Positions 33,114 to 44,036 of a stretch of DNA of 64,000 bases are shown in pieces. The first letter of the stretch is position 1. Each line of letters opens with the position of its first letter. The DNA lies in NCBI RefSeq assembly GCF_024362695.1, contig NC_065415.1, positions 12,999,438-13,063,437 on the forward strand. Reading direction: 5' to 3'. Origin of the DNA: Pectinophora gossypiella. Its lineage: Eukaryota > Arthropoda > Insecta > Lepidoptera > Gelechiidae. The position numbers were made by a program, and so were the translations under genes. Below the pieces are notes generated by a model, which worked only from the letters and a program-made list of their open reading frames with translations, made no database searches and was not told the DNA's origin.

Positions 33114-33804
33114 TACGACGACGTAATTTTAAACGAAACACAAAAATTTTCCAATTTATTTTCCAACGCGCGGGAAAATGGCGGCAAATGTATACTTTTT
33201 TTATAGTATATCTATGGCATCAAACAAAGTAAAGGTGCCAGTTTCCAGGTCAAAAAAAAAAAAAACAACAACAATGCTTTTTTGGCGACATTATAGTACA
33301 GTTACACTTTGTAAACAATGCTTTTATAGGCCATAGAGCGTACACTTTTTCAAAGAGTTTAATTATGTATGTACTTATATTAGACTTTTTGGTTATTTAA
33401 ATGCCAGATTAAAGTAGAGGAGTAGAAAAACATTTTTACATTTTACATTTTAGGTAATTATTACGTTAAAGCTGTACATCGTCATTTATATACTCGTACC
33501 TATAACATACCTAATTACAATTGCGTCCCTATTGAGACCCAATTTAAGTTTTGATTTTAATTACGCCGTAATATCTACCAACTTCGGACGCTGCCAAGAC
33601 TAATACTTGCTTAATGACCGTAAATTTATTAAATTTGAAGGGGATTATTATTTCTACGGGGCTTTGAATCAATTTGACAATACTGAAAATTAATAAGTCA
33701 ATTATTGGATGCGGCTTTACTCTCGCCTCTTGGTATAAGTAAGGAGCCATAGACTGTTTATTTGGCAAGGGAATATTATTTTACATTATGTTTATGTCGA
33801 AACA
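33114..33804. other. AT-rich intergenic DNA
   Basis: No gene. There is an A-rich run near 33255. Confidence 0.5.
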
Positions 33805-34148
33805 GAGCCATGGTAGACCAGTTGGTAGAACGCTTGCCTCTCACTTTGAGGTCGGAGGTTCGAATCCAGCACAGGCCTAAACCAATGATTGTCGAATTTG
33901 TTGTCGAATTCATGTTTGGATCATAAATGATTGTCAGTATTATCACGTGCTCCACGGTGAAGGAAAACATCGTCTGAAAACCCACATACCCGAGAAATGC
34001 ATTTTGTGATCTGTATTGGGCTGGTTTTCCCTTCGCGGGTTGGAAGGTCAGACAAGCAGTCGCTGCTGTAAATACTGGACCTGTCAAATTTTCAGGTTAG
34101 GTTAACGAACCCTGTGAAAAACGGGATAATGCTAGGGAGATGATGATG
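33805..34148 (+). mobile_element. SINE-2, complete
   Basis: Head GCCATGGTAGACCAGTTGG, B-box GGTTCGAATCC, tail CGGGATAATGCTAGGGAGAT. It is part of the inverted duplication with 52392-53050. Confidence 0.93.
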
Positions 34149-34215
34149 TTTATGAGGAAACATCCGACTTACTTTGGCGATAAGTTAATGACCTACGATG
34201 TAAAGATTCGAACTA

Positions 34216-34318
34216 TAATGTAGGTCCTGCGCTGCCCGCATCCAGCGGCTTCCCGCGACCTTCACCAGATCGTCAGTCCACGGGCGTCATACGGCTGATG
34301 ATGATGATGATGATAATG
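34216..34318 (-). pseudogene. LINE-c C-terminal fragment
   Basis: The minus strand encodes TDDLVKVAGSRWMRAAQD, the block just upstream of and overlapping the 17710 fragment. It is bounded by (GAT)n at 34299-34318. The end after AAQD is replaced by other sequence. Confidence 0.7.
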
Positions 34319-34332
34319 TAGGTAGAATTATG

Positions 34333-34468
34333 TGTTATAATATGTTGTGCATATAGAGGGTAATTTATAGTATCAGTTCGGAATAAATCGTTGAACGAAC
34401 TACTCGCGTTTCATTGCTGCTCCCTGTCTGCCCTCAAAGGACTAGCTGGCGTTACCCAGAACATAACA
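34333..34468 (+). mobile_element. LTR (136 bp) of a mag-like Ty3/gypsy element
   Basis: It starts TGTTATAATATG and ends CAGAACATAACA, so the ends are TG..CA with a TGTTAT/ATAACA inverted repeat. A primer-binding-site-like sequence follows at once. Only the left part of the element remains. A related LTR without that site is at 52392-52529. Confidence 0.75.
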
Positions 34469-34470
34469 TT

Positions 34471-34484
34471 TGGCGACGAGTGTG
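34471..34484 (+). other. Primer-binding site (tRNA-Ser type)
   Basis: TGGCGACGAGTGTG, two bases after the LTR, as in the mag lineage of Ty3/gypsy retrotransposons. No gag/pol follows. Confidence 0.65.
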
Positions 34485-34851
34485 TTTACCTATTTGTGTG
34501 TTCATGTTTGCAACAAACAAAACGTTAAACACAGTGATAGATTTAAATAATTGTGCAATAAAATGAGAAATGCTGTTATTTGCTTCAAGGCTATACTTGA
34601 AGCACGTAAGTGGTGCAATACACGAACATTTACCCACATCGTTCTAGTAATTATTATCTAGGACCTAGATCGTGGAGTATTTAGGTACAACCTTAATGTA
34701 TAAAACCTTGACATTAGAGGTTTAATGTGAATAGTTTTTTATCACGTTAACATTACTAAAGTTTTTCTACAGAGCATGCAATGAAACACAGAACGTAGAT
34801 CCCTTTCTGTCTGATGGGACCCTAACATTGCTAGCTTTTTACTAGAATGGT
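34485..34851. other. Intergenic DNA, nothing recognised
   Basis: No gag-like frame follows the LTR/PBS. Confidence 0.5.
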
Positions 34852-35052
34852 GACGGCCTCCGTGGTCCAGTAGTTGAGCGTTGGGCTCACGATCCGGAGG
34901 TACCGGGTTCGAATCCCGGTGGGGACATGTCACAAAAATCACTTTGTGATCTCTAGTTTGGTTAGGATATTACAGATCTGACCGGTCCTGTCAAATTTTT
35001 AGGTTAGGTAAGCGGAGCCTGTGAAAAACGGGATAATGCTAGGTAGATGACT
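34852..35052 (+). mobile_element. Chimeric SINE: SINE-3 head, SINE-2 tail
   Basis: 34852-34968 is SINE-3 (GGTCCAGTAGTTGAGCG, GGGTTCGAATCCCGGTGGGG, CTAGTTTGGTTAGGATATTA); 34975-35052 is the SINE-2 end (CCTGTCAAATTTTTAGGTTA...GGGATAATGCTAGGTAGATG). Confidence 0.88.
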
Positions 35053-35710
35053 ATTGATATTGCAATTCTAAAATCATTATATTGATTTCACCACTCGAAT
35101 GGCTAAATAAAAAGCCGTTAATAGTTTTATTTTACGTTTTTCTTTTATCTTATATTTTTACCCATTATTGATATAAACATCAAAGTGTGAGGCAAGCGTT
35201 CTACCAACTGGGGTACCACGTCTCAAAGGTGCGACTGCAAATGTTGTTTAGCAAGGTCTGCCCGACTACCGTACAACTAATTATATCGAGGACTTCGACG
35301 AATAGACGCAGCGGATACTATCTTCGTAGATAACCTTCGTTCGGCTATTGGTCGACGTTGATGACTTATAGCGCTACCCATCAAAAGGGAACTTATAGGA
35401 TAACTTCGTTTGATATTAACATGTTATGTGGTTATACGAAATTGTTTTATTGTTAGTTCTGTATTCCCCTGACTTACCCGTGTAGTCGTTAAACATAATG
35501 TGAGGGCTTCATCCGTGTTGAAAACTTTGATAGTTTTGCTTAGTTCACAACCAGGGTGCACTTATGTTCTGAACCCTTGCCCAGTATTCCTCTAACCCTT
35601 GGTGAAGTATGGACTGTGCCATCATTGGGTTACTAACGACGAACCACCAGTGCTTAATAGTGAGAAGTTGTGAGATATTGATTAAGCTAAGTATTTACAT
35701 ACAAACACTC
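35053..35710. other. Intergenic DNA with one CCAAT-palindrome repeat
   Basis: No gene. Positions 35292-35356 hold one of three copies of a CTATTGGTCGA-containing motif. A SINE-2 head scrap (AGGCAAGCGTTCTACCAACT) is near 35193-35225. Confidence 0.5.
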
Positions 35711-35859
35711 GTACAGTCATGAGCAATATAATGTACCCACTTTATGACTCTGTCGCACTAACATATTTGACATTTAGTGAGACTTACAGTTCAATTTGTC
35801 AAAAAAGTTAATGTGACATGGTACCAAAGTGTATACATATTAATGCTCGTGACCGTACA
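35711..35859 (-). mobile_element. MITE-1, complete
   Basis: GTACAGTCATGAGCAATATA...TTAATGCTCGTGACCGTAC. Confidence 0.92.
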
Positions 35860-36059
35860 TAAACTGCCTTTAGGGGATAGCCATAAGTAACCAGAAAACC
35901 ACAAACTTCAACTACATTTGACACTTAGTCCTGGATGTGACGAACCGCTTTAACCAATCGACCACGGAAGCCATTCAATAAATTTATAAATAATAACAAT
36001 ATACTTATACATATATAGTTGACTACGAAAAATTTAATTGTACTGTATTTTATTGTATG

Positions 36060-36135
36060 TCTTCTGTCCGATTACTGCCAATAGGCTCGCCACTTGGGAC
36101 TTAAACATAACTGGCGAGGAGTAGGTAAATACACA
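36060..36135 (-). repeat. REP-T fragment
   Basis: GGGACTTAAACATAACTGGC then GAGGAGTAGGTAAATAC, the reverse of 7740-7775. Confidence 0.65.
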
Positions 36136-36202
36136 TAACATTACGTTACATAAGTTCACGAGTATTTCCTATTGGGGTAGTCAGATGTACATCCATCTTC
36201 AA

Positions 36203-36502
36203 AATCGCCGAAAAGGAAAGGATGGATATTTGACAACTGTTAATTTTAAAATGAATGAATAACCCGGGCGGATAAAATAGGCATCTCGCTCTTATGCAAC
36301 TCGTTTGCCGTGTGCTGTCAACCTTATTCTGTCGGGTTATTGACCAATATAAAATTTTGGTAGGGTTTTTAAATTTCTAGCTAAATTTGACGTGTGTTGC
36401 ATTTTTATGCCTGTCGGTTACCCGTCCCTTTCTTTTTCGGCGGATAAGAAAATGACAGGTATAACTTAAAATAAAATTAGGTGGTGTGTACAAGAATCAG
36501 CG
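36203..36502. mobile_element. MITE-3, left end truncated
   Basis: GCCGAAAAGGAAAGGATGGA at the left; TTCGGCGGATAAGAAAATGA...AGGTGGTGTGTACAAGAATC at the right. Confidence 0.85.
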
Positions 36503-37089
36503 TCACTAGTTCGGTTTGAAGTTGCGTATAACGGCCAATAAACCGACTGGCGTCCCTAAGTCCTCACTTGACTTGGCTGCAGCCGTCGATTGATTTAATA
36601 ATGTCTACGGGTTACTAGAATCCATGTTTACACTGTCCAGTTCTACAGTGTTATATTCGTTTAATATACAGGCCAAACGCCTAGTTATACCTACCACAAT
36701 CATATTATGTTTAAAGAAAGGCCAAGTCAAGGGTATACTGAACCAGTGACCATGCATGGTGACTGATGAGAGTAAAAGAAGCGAAAGCGACGTATCTTAG
36801 TAAGTGAAGATCTTGGTAAGTAGAGTACTGTATATTTTTTTATCTTAAATGTAGGTACCTTTTCTTTCCCTTTTTAAAATTGTAGATGGTTCTGTTTTTA
36901 TAATGAAGTATGTCGTGGTGTTGTTTATATTCTGTGGCTCTTGAGTTGCTTATTGTTACGTGTTTTGTGTGTACTATTTATAAATAATATACCTATATAT
37001 TATTTTTATGTATGTATTTATAAATGCATACTATGTATTTATTTATTATTGTGCTTGTATTTATTGGCAAATTGTACTTAGTTTGCACC
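36503..37089. other. Intergenic DNA, nothing recognised
   Basis: No gene or shared repeat. Confidence 0.5.
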
Positions 37090-37245
37090 CGCAATCTTAT
37101 AATTTTTACATATTTCCTCGCCTTATGTTTGTCTGGAAGAAATCGCTTTACGCTATAAATCCGCCATTTGCCATGTACTTAGTTAAGTGTCATTTGTAAC
37201 TATTTATTTTTTATTTTGGTGCAATAAACTATATTTGTATTATTT
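37090..37245 (+). mobile_element. LINE 3' end (GTCTGGAAGAAATCGC type)
   Basis: CCTCGCCTTATGTTTGTCTG...TTTTGGTGCAATAAACTATA; the same end type as 55605-55680. Confidence 0.7.
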
Positions 37246-37319
37246 GTCTCTGCCTACTCTTACGGGAAATATGATCTTATGTCATTTGTCCGTCCGAGTA
37301 GGTAAAGGCATCTGAGGCA

Positions 37320-37660
37320 AACCTACATTGTACTGTTGGTTTTATCGACATGCACGAGAAGATAAACAACAGCCCTCACGCGACAGCAACCACGCAGCGT
37401 ACGCCGCGTATCAACCAATAGACGTAGCCATGCTATCTACTCAGATAAACGTTGTACGGCTATTGGTCGAAGCCCTTGTTAATACGGTATGCGCGCGACT
37501 GGGTTGCTGTGCCGCGGGGGCTGGAATATAAAAGAAAGTTAATTCAGTTAACACATTCTTCCACGGTGCTCTAAGATAGGAACCGGGACATCGTCTTTGG
37601 ACGTTGTGTTCGGCACGTGTTTAATAAGTCGCCAGTTGTAAAACTATCCTTAACCGCGAT
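37320..37660 (+). other. GC-richer block with CCAAT palindrome and TATA box
   Basis: CAACCAATAG...CTATTGGTCGA (37412-37472) is followed at 37527-37533 by TATAAAA. It may be a retroelement LTR or other promoter. No LTR ends are found, and the short frames on either side are not recognised. Confidence 0.35.
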
Positions 37661-38080
37661 AAAGGCTATGCTATGCTAGCCGTTATTTCCCTAAAGCAAA
37701 CTCGGTCTAAATGCCTAAACTCGGCAAGGGTTCAAACTTGCGTGGAATGCAAATAACTTTAGTTCAGCGATCTTATTGTCTGCGTGATAGAAACCATTAT
37801 ATGGGTACGCGTAATGTCGACGGTTATTCCAACTATGGATTTGATTACTTACTGAAGATTATTACGTCGCAGACAGATACAGACAGATTATTGTGGATTG
37901 CATGGTTTATGTAAAAGAATTATATTAGTCAAGAAATAGGTAGGTCATAATTTTATTTATTTGTTCCAATTAATCTACTAATCAATAAGCGGGGGCGACG
38001 GAAATGGAGGATCCTGTCAACATTTCAACCAGCCAGTAATGATACGATTTAGTTCGCTATTATTCCGAGGTTCAGTCCGT

Positions 38081-38371
38081 CATCATCAGCCCATTAACGT
38101 CCCCACTGCTGGGGCACGGGCCTTCCCTATGGATGGATAGGGAGATCGGGCCTTAAACCATCACGCGGGCCCAGTGCGGATTAATGGTTATTAACGACTG
38201 CTAATGCAGCCGGGACCAACGGCTTAACGTGCCTGCCGAAGCATGGAGGAGCTCGAGATGAAAACTTTTTTTTTGTGGTCACCCATCCTATCCAGACCGG
38301 CCTTTGCGAAAGTTGCTTTACTTCAACAATCGCAGACCGAGCGCGTTAACCGCTTCGCCACCGAGTTCCTC
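38081..38371 (-). mobile_element. SINE-4, complete, with 12-bp target duplication
   Basis: Perfect target duplication GGTTCAGTCCGT at 38069-38080 and 38372-38383. Confidence 0.95.
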
Positions 38372-38383
38372 GGTTCAGTCCGT

Positions 38384-39077
38384 ATTTGACTGTACTATCT
38401 GTCAAATTGGAAATAAAATGTAGCAGGTACTTAATAAAGTTTTAAATGTGTACAGAACCATTTTGGAATCACTTCGATCTTTACACATTTACTCTAAATT
38501 CTCTTTTTAAATCAATGTAAAACTTGAAATTGCGAATAGGAACAGAATACGTAGTCAAGAAGCAATTCGATACTTACATAGTTGATTCTCTTTTTAAAGT
38601 AACAAAACGCAGTGGAACTTTAAATGTGATCTAAAATAGACCAGTTAGGAAGTAGTTGGATACTCCTTCAAGTTGACTCTCTGGAGGTACTGTGGACTAC
38701 TCTAGACTTAATTTTCTTTATACACTTTGCTGCCGTGTTACGTGCAATTCCGTCGCCTTTTATTTCCACTTACACAGAAGTTCCCGCGGAAAAATTCTTG
38801 GTTAGAAAATTAAACAGGTACTTTACTAGGTTTCGGGAATCAAGACCATAAACGCGCAAGAAACAACTTGATTTGACCGACTTAAAACCATTTACATACA
38901 ACTAGCTGTCAACCGCGACTTCGTTCGATCATAAATTGTATTTTTTTTTTAATTTAATGAAAAAGAATAAAGAAATGAAAAAAAAAATACAGGCTGAAAG
39001 AAATACGGCACTACAAAATATAAACTAAATAGAAGTTTCATACAAACTTTGCCACCGCTTTTATGCCCTTAAGGATT
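38384..39077. other. Intergenic DNA
   Basis: No gene. 38903-38940 (ACTAGCTGTCAACCGCGACT) resembles the start of a LINE 3' remnant. Confidence 0.45.
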
Positions 39078-39078
39078 G

Positions 39079-39690
39079 ACGGCCTCTGTGGTCCAGTGGT
39101 TGAGCGATGTGCTCACGATTCAGAGGTCCCGGATTCGATTCCCGGTGGTGAAAAATCACAAAAATCACTTTGTTATCCCTAGTTTGGTTAGGACAGTGGT
39201 TCCTTACCTGGGGGTAATTACCCCCTCAGGGGTAAAACGGAGATTCAATGGGGGTAACACGGGATGGCACGAAATAGTATTATAACTCTTGTTACATTAA
39301 AAACAAAAGCCAGCAACCGTCTGAATGTTGATCATGACATGAGATGCGCGTTGAGTGAAATTGTCAAACTTGCGAATGCAAAGCAATTTCAACCTTCACA
39401 CTAGTTAACTCCAAGATTTATATATAACTTTACTAGCTACCTAAACGTGATTTTAAGATTAGGAACCACTGGGTTAGGACGTTACAGGCTGATCACCTGA
39501 TTGTCCAAAGAGTAAGATGATCCGTATTTCGTAAAACACGTTCAGCATTTGGTCCCGGTTACTACTTACTTACTTATGTAAGTACGTAGTCGTTACATGA
39601 GTCATGTCAGGATCAATAATACCCTGACACCAGGGTTGATGGGGTTGGTAATCCACCTCACAATCCACACGCACAGGCAGAAGGCAAGAG
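39079..39690 (+). mobile_element. SINE-3 split by a hAT-type MITE
   Basis: Head GGCCTCTGTGGTCCAGTGG; 3' end GTAATCCACCTCACAATCCA. The body is cut at the GGTTAGGA target by the MITE at 39194-39471. Confidence 0.93.
39194..39471. mobile_element. hAT-type MITE, 278 bp, 8-bp target duplication
   Basis: Inverted ends CAGTGGTTCCT / AGGAACCACTG. Perfect 8-bp target duplication GGTTAGGA at 39186-39193 and 39472-39479. No coding capacity. An internal short hairpin is GGGGGTAATTACCCCC. Confidence 0.96.
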
Positions 39691-39775
39691 GGAAACCACT
39701 GCTCTATTTTTCCCTAAAAAGTAGCATGGAGAATGTTACACCGACAAGAGCGTGGCTCTTAAATTAGTGATGATG
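39675..39775 (+). mobile_element. LINE-b 3' fragment
   Basis: GAGGGAAACCACTGCTCTAT...ACACCGACAAGAGCGTGGCT matches the reverse of 56885-56985. Confidence 0.6.
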
Positions 39776-40164
39776 ATGTAGTTGTGAGGTAGCGTTCATG
39801 TAACTGGTGTCCTAATAAGGTAGAGCGTACAGAATAGAAAAAAAAGTAATAATATGTAGTCGTTCGTATTATAAAGAAAATTCATTAATTTAAAAATCCT
39901 GGGACATTGCATTTGTGAAAAAGAAAAACCCGGTAACCGTACACAGGCTTCAAGCTTTTCTGTCTAGCTTAATGAACGAAGCTATTGGCATAATTAAGTG
40001 CGTTTGCATAGAAGCTATGAAAGAAAACGAGAAACCGGTACCGTAGTACACAAAGAACGGTATACCCCACATAATACGCTAGCGCCTGGTTTAATTTCGA
40101 CAGATCTAATTATGCGACTGCATATCTGCAACATAATGGAAAAGTCAGTCCAGTCATATGTTAC

Positions 40165-40243
40165 GTCATCTATCTCCAAAACGCATTTCTCAGGTACCTA
40201 TGTGGGTGGATTTCTTCACTCACGATGTTTTCCTTCACCGTTA
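40165..40243 (-). mobile_element. SINE-2 fragment hit by SINE-4
   Basis: AACGCATTTCTCAGGTACC...CGATGTTTTCCTTCACCGTT is reversed SINE-2 body. Confidence 0.7.
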
Positions 40244-40523
40244 TCATCATCAGCTCATTAACGTCCCCACTGCTGGGGCACGGGCCTTCCCTATGGATGG
40301 GTAGGGAGATCGGGCCTTAAACCACCACGCGGGCCCAGTGCGGATTGATGGTTATTAACGACTGCTAATGCAGCCGGCTTAATGTGCCTTCCAAAGCACG
40401 GAGGAGCTTGAGATGAAAACTTTTTGTTTTGTGGTCACCCATCCAATGACCGGCCTTTGCGAAATTTGCTTTACTTCAACAATCGCAGACTGAGCGCGTT
40501 AACCGCTGCGCCACCGAGCTCCT
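40244..40523 (-). mobile_element. SINE-4, short target duplication
   Basis: Full (ATC)n tail to head (CGCCACCGAGCTCCTC). Flanked by CACCGTTA-like sequence on both sides, inside SINE-2. Confidence 0.92.
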
Positions 40524-40734
40524 CACCGTTAACGAGCAATAAATTTCAAGTTGGGGAGATTCAAATATGATTTTGAAAATATAATCAAATTCAGTGGTTT
40601 GTAGCCCGATCCCAGACTTGAACCTGCGCCCTTACGTTGCAGTTTGTACGTTCTCTTCACAGGGCTAATAAGCTCGCGACGACAAAAAAATCAGATCTCT
40701 GATATCGAATGGGCCACTCTCTGGCTTGTCTTAA

Positions 40735-40805
40735 ATTTTGTACCGGTTGAGAGTCTTCAGCGCTCCCCATTTCTCCGCAGAAAATCTACAATAAGTCAAG
40801 TCAAA
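40735..40805 (+). mobile_element. RET-5 3' end
   Basis: TTGTACCGGTTGAGAGTCTT...CTACAATAAGTCAAGTCAAA; 5'-truncated and joined to REP-W. Confidence 0.8.
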
Positions 40806-41045
40806 TAAAGTGAGAAGAGTGCACCTGCTGTAATCTTTATACTATGCCAATACACATAAAGCTATACTTGACCTCTCTTCAAGTACTAACTGGTCGGAAA
40901 TGGGAAATATTCTCGAACAGTTGAACCACTTAAACAGTTGGAAATTAAGTTTCTAAAGGCAATTGACCTAGTGCGAATGTTGTTTGGATGCGATGGAACA
41001 TTGAGATTTGTTGAAAAACAATAGAGTAAGGTGAACAGTAGGCGT
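40806..41045 (+). repeat. REP-W, copy 1
   Basis: It shares about 240 bp with 48605-48845 in inverse orientation, both times next to the poly(A) end of RET-5. Confidence 0.85.
40923..41024 (+). pseudogene. Short conserved frame in REP-W, unknown protein
   Basis: The frame reads EPLKQLEIKFLKAIDLVRML, then FGCDGTLRFVEKQ and a stop. The other REP-W copy encodes the same block with five changed residues out of about 30 and a stop at the same place. I do not recognise the protein. It may be the end of a transposon gene or a captured host exon. The upstream part of this copy has a 1-nt deletion compared with 48622-48807, so it is broken. Confidence 0.4.
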
Positions 41046-41079
41046 GGTTCACGCCGCGACTTATATATATCTATATAGG

Positions 41080-41219
41080 TGCGATCAATATGTATACATT
41101 TTAATACCATGTCACATTAACTTTTTTGACAAATTGACCCGTAAGTCACATTAAATGTCAAATATGTTAGTGCGACAGGGTTCTAAAGTGGGTATATGAT
41201 GTTGCTCATGACTGTACTG
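41080..41219 (+). mobile_element. MITE-1, left end shortened
   Basis: CGATCAATATGTATACATTT...GTTGCTCATGACTGTAC. Confidence 0.85.
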
Positions 41220-41458
41220 ATCTAGGTCCTTTTATTCCGAACCGCAGATGATCGGGTTGTCAGTACATTGCATTTTAAAATATTTGTTATAATATTATTT
41301 TTTATTTTTATTTTGGTTTTGGTTTATTTTTCTGTTTGTGTGGATTCTGAATTGCGTAAATATAATGTACCTGTATGTATGTCTGTGGTGTCCGTAAATA
41401 ATAAATGTAACTTCCTTTCTTTCTTTCTAATTAATTATGTCATAATATCACCCAAAGA

Positions 41459-41757
41459 AGAAGATTGAAGAGCTCGGTGGCGCAGCGGTAAACGCGCTCG
41501 GTCTGCGATTGTTGAAGTTAAGCAACATTCGCAAAGGCCGGTCATAGGATGGGTGACCACAAAAAAAAAGTTTTCATCTCGAGCTCCTCCGTGCTTCGGA
41601 AGGCACGTTAAGCCGTTGGTCCCGGTTGCATTAGCAGTCGTTAATAACCACCAATCCGCACTGGGCCCGCGTGGTGGTTTAAGGCCCGATCTCCCTGTCC
41701 ATCCATAGGGAAGGCCCGTGCCCCAGCAGTGGGGACGTTAATGGGCTGGTGATGATG
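41459..41757 (+). mobile_element. SINE-4, complete, with 12-bp target duplication
   Basis: Perfect target duplication ATCACCCAAAGA at 41447-41458 and 41758-41769. Confidence 0.95.
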
Positions 41758-41769
41758 ATCACCCAAAGA

Positions 41770-42104
41770 TTGAGTGGAATAAAATACTACTTTATCAATA
41801 AGGGTAAGTTTTGTACGTTTGTTCAATTTGTGTATGTATATGTATGAATTGTGCATTGTATTGCGAAATAGAATAGAGACAGGTATTAAATTATAAAGGC
41901 AAATCTTAGTTTGCCATATTGCCGTCGATGTTGAAGCCAGATGCCGAACTGAACATTTGAATAGAACAATATATATAGTATACGGTTCGTTTCCTACACT
42001 GTTCCGATTGAGAATTAACCTAGTTACTTACATTATAGGTATAATAATATAAGGTACATTATAGGTGCTTCTATGCTGTTCTGGGAGCAAATAAAAAACA
42101 TAGA
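41770..42104. other. Intergenic DNA, nothing recognised
   Basis: AT-rich; no gene. Confidence 0.5.
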
Positions 42105-42342
42105 ACACGTTCAGCTGCTTGTCTTCCCGGGCATGTCGTAAAAACCGACAGAGGGATTGCGACCTCTAACATAATGGACTAATGTTATGGGCGATAGGCT
42201 GATCCCTTATCACCATAATGTTCATCATATCCATCTTAGGACTTCGTATCAACAGTGGCTGCAAGTTGTCTTTGATTACTTGTGGCTCTGCCCACCCCAT
42301 TTGGGATTACGGGCGTGAGTTTATGTATGTATGTATGTACAT
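42105..42342 (+). mobile_element. LINE 3' UTR with (ATGT)n tail
   Basis: CACGTTCAGCTGCTTGTCTT...AACAGTGGCTGCAAGTTGTC...GGCGTGAGTTTATGTATGTA. Copies at 51339-51560 and, reversed, 22683-22773. Confidence 0.8.
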
Positions 42343-42469
42343 TATAGGTAAGTAGGTACTTACCAGTACTAAAGCAATCATGAGTTTATGCAGGTTCACG
42401 AAATTCGTTAACAACAATAACGTGAATTCCTTTACCGTTCACACACACCTCAAAATCAATTGTTACCGT

Positions 42470-42700
42470 AGTGGGCTTATAATCCGAAGGTCTTCAGTTC
42501 GATTCTCGGTGGGGTCACGTCTAACAAAGAATCACTCTATTGCACCCTCCCTAGTTTGGTCAGGACAATGTAGGCTGAAATCACCTGATTATCCGAAAAA
42601 TAATATGATTCCGTGCTTCGGATGGCACGTTAAGCTGTTGATCCCGGCTATTAGCCGTAAAACAGCTCCACCAACCCGCAGTCGCGTAAATCCATAAATG
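42470..42700 (+). mobile_element. SINE-1, degenerate and tail-less
   Basis: GTAGTGGGCTTATAATCCGA..TTCGATTCTCGGTGGGG...ATTCCGTGCTTCGGATGGCA; stops near CACCAACCCGCAGT. Confidence 0.8.
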
Positions 42701-42994
42701 CACAAAGACAAATAAAAGTACATATGCAGCCTATATACTTCCCACTGCTACACTGATAGACCTATATTCAATCAACTGGAGAGGGTAGAATAATAGTATG
42801 AAAAAAAAACCTTATCGTGCATAATCTGTGGCACTATTTATTTATTTACCAATTTAACACTATTATAATGGCATATCAACCAAATCAATAGTGCAGTAGA
42901 AGCTAAACTTAGTTTCTAGTTAAATAATCTACAGCCTGTTTTCCTCTACTTATTAAATAACTTGTAATGTATACCCTCATTGGTTTTTAAAAGA

Positions 42995-43140
42995 TGTGTT
43001 GCTGTTGCAGTTTCTTGTCATTTTTCTCCTCAACCATAATACCTTGCGAAATGATGTAAATTCAAAAATGTTACATTGACTTTCAACAAGTTTATCCATG
43101 ATAATTACGTTGAATAAATGATTCTGATTCTGCCTCTCTT
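42995..43140 (+). mobile_element. LINE 3' UTR (copy of 28370-28515)
   Basis: GATGTGTTGCTGTTGCAGTT...TTGAATAAATGATTCTGATT. Confidence 0.75.
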
Positions 43141-43508
43141 TCACATTTCAAAAACGAAATTTAAAATAATAATCATTGAAAAAAATACATAATAAAAACA
43201 CAAGCCACAACAACTAAATAAAAAAAACACCTAAGAAATGAAGAAATCGATACATTTGACTTTCTAGTAAAAGTGGATGCATATTTAACACACAGTAGGT
43301 AGTTTTCTCACATCGATTCTGCGATGCGGTCGCGTGAAAATAGTCGGTGAGCGGCAAAATGGCCGGTCACTCGGCGAGTTTTAAGTTGAAATAGTCCTCA
43401 ATCATTGTTTGGATGGTTAGTCACATTTACATGATATTATATTTCTAAAATACGTAGGAAGCATATGTCTAGTGATAGGTACTAAGCGGCACTAATAGGG
43501 AAGCAAAT
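43141..43508. other. Intergenic DNA, nothing recognised
   Basis: No gene. Confidence 0.5.
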
Positions 43509-43685
43509 TCAATTTCAAAATTCAAAAATGTCTTTATTCAGTAGGTAACATAGTTACACTTTGAATCGTCAATTTTTACATAACGAAGGTCTCATCCGTC
43601 TAAAACTACTGCAGCTTCTCACAACCTGTATAGCCGGGGAAAAGACGCTACAAGAAAAACCTCGGCACAGGGCCCTAGACGTTCT
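43509..43685 (-). mobile_element. LINE 3' end (TTTGAATTTGAATT type)
   Basis: The reverse reads AGGGCCCTGTGCCGAGGTTT...AATAAAGACATTTTTGAATT; related to 59400-59620 on the plus strand. Confidence 0.7.
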
Positions 43686-43825
43686 TTAAAAAAAAAATAA
43701 ACATAAAATATTGTTATACAATTGAGTAATTTAGCTGCCTAATATCAGTTCTCAGACAGCTAATCCCATGCATTCATTATCTTCTAAATAATTGGTATAC
43801 AATTGAGTAAGCAGGGATTGAGTAC

Positions 43826-44036
43826 AATCCATACTAATATTATAAATGGGAAAGTGTACGTGTGTGTCTGTATGTTTGTTTGTCCGTCTTTCAAGGCAAA
43901 GTGGAGCGACGAATTGACGTGATTTTTAAAGTGGAGATAGTTGAGGGGATGGAGAGTGACATAGGCTACTTTTTGACTATTTCTTACTCCCCACGTCCCT
44001 AAAATGGAGGGTGGGAGTTTGTATGGAGCATTCCGC
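43826..44036 (+). repeat. Unclassified TE 3' region (ATACTAATATTATAAATGGG type)
   Basis: TACTAATATTATAAATGGGA, AGTGTACGTGTGTGTCTG, GGGATGGAGAGTGACATAGG: a very common lepidopteran repeat, but its class is not clear from this fragment. Confidence 0.6.

Noticed and set aside
34471..34637. gag gene start after the LTR
   Set aside because: No open frame with a gag-like pattern follows the primer-binding site; the sequence becomes AT-rich and unrelated.
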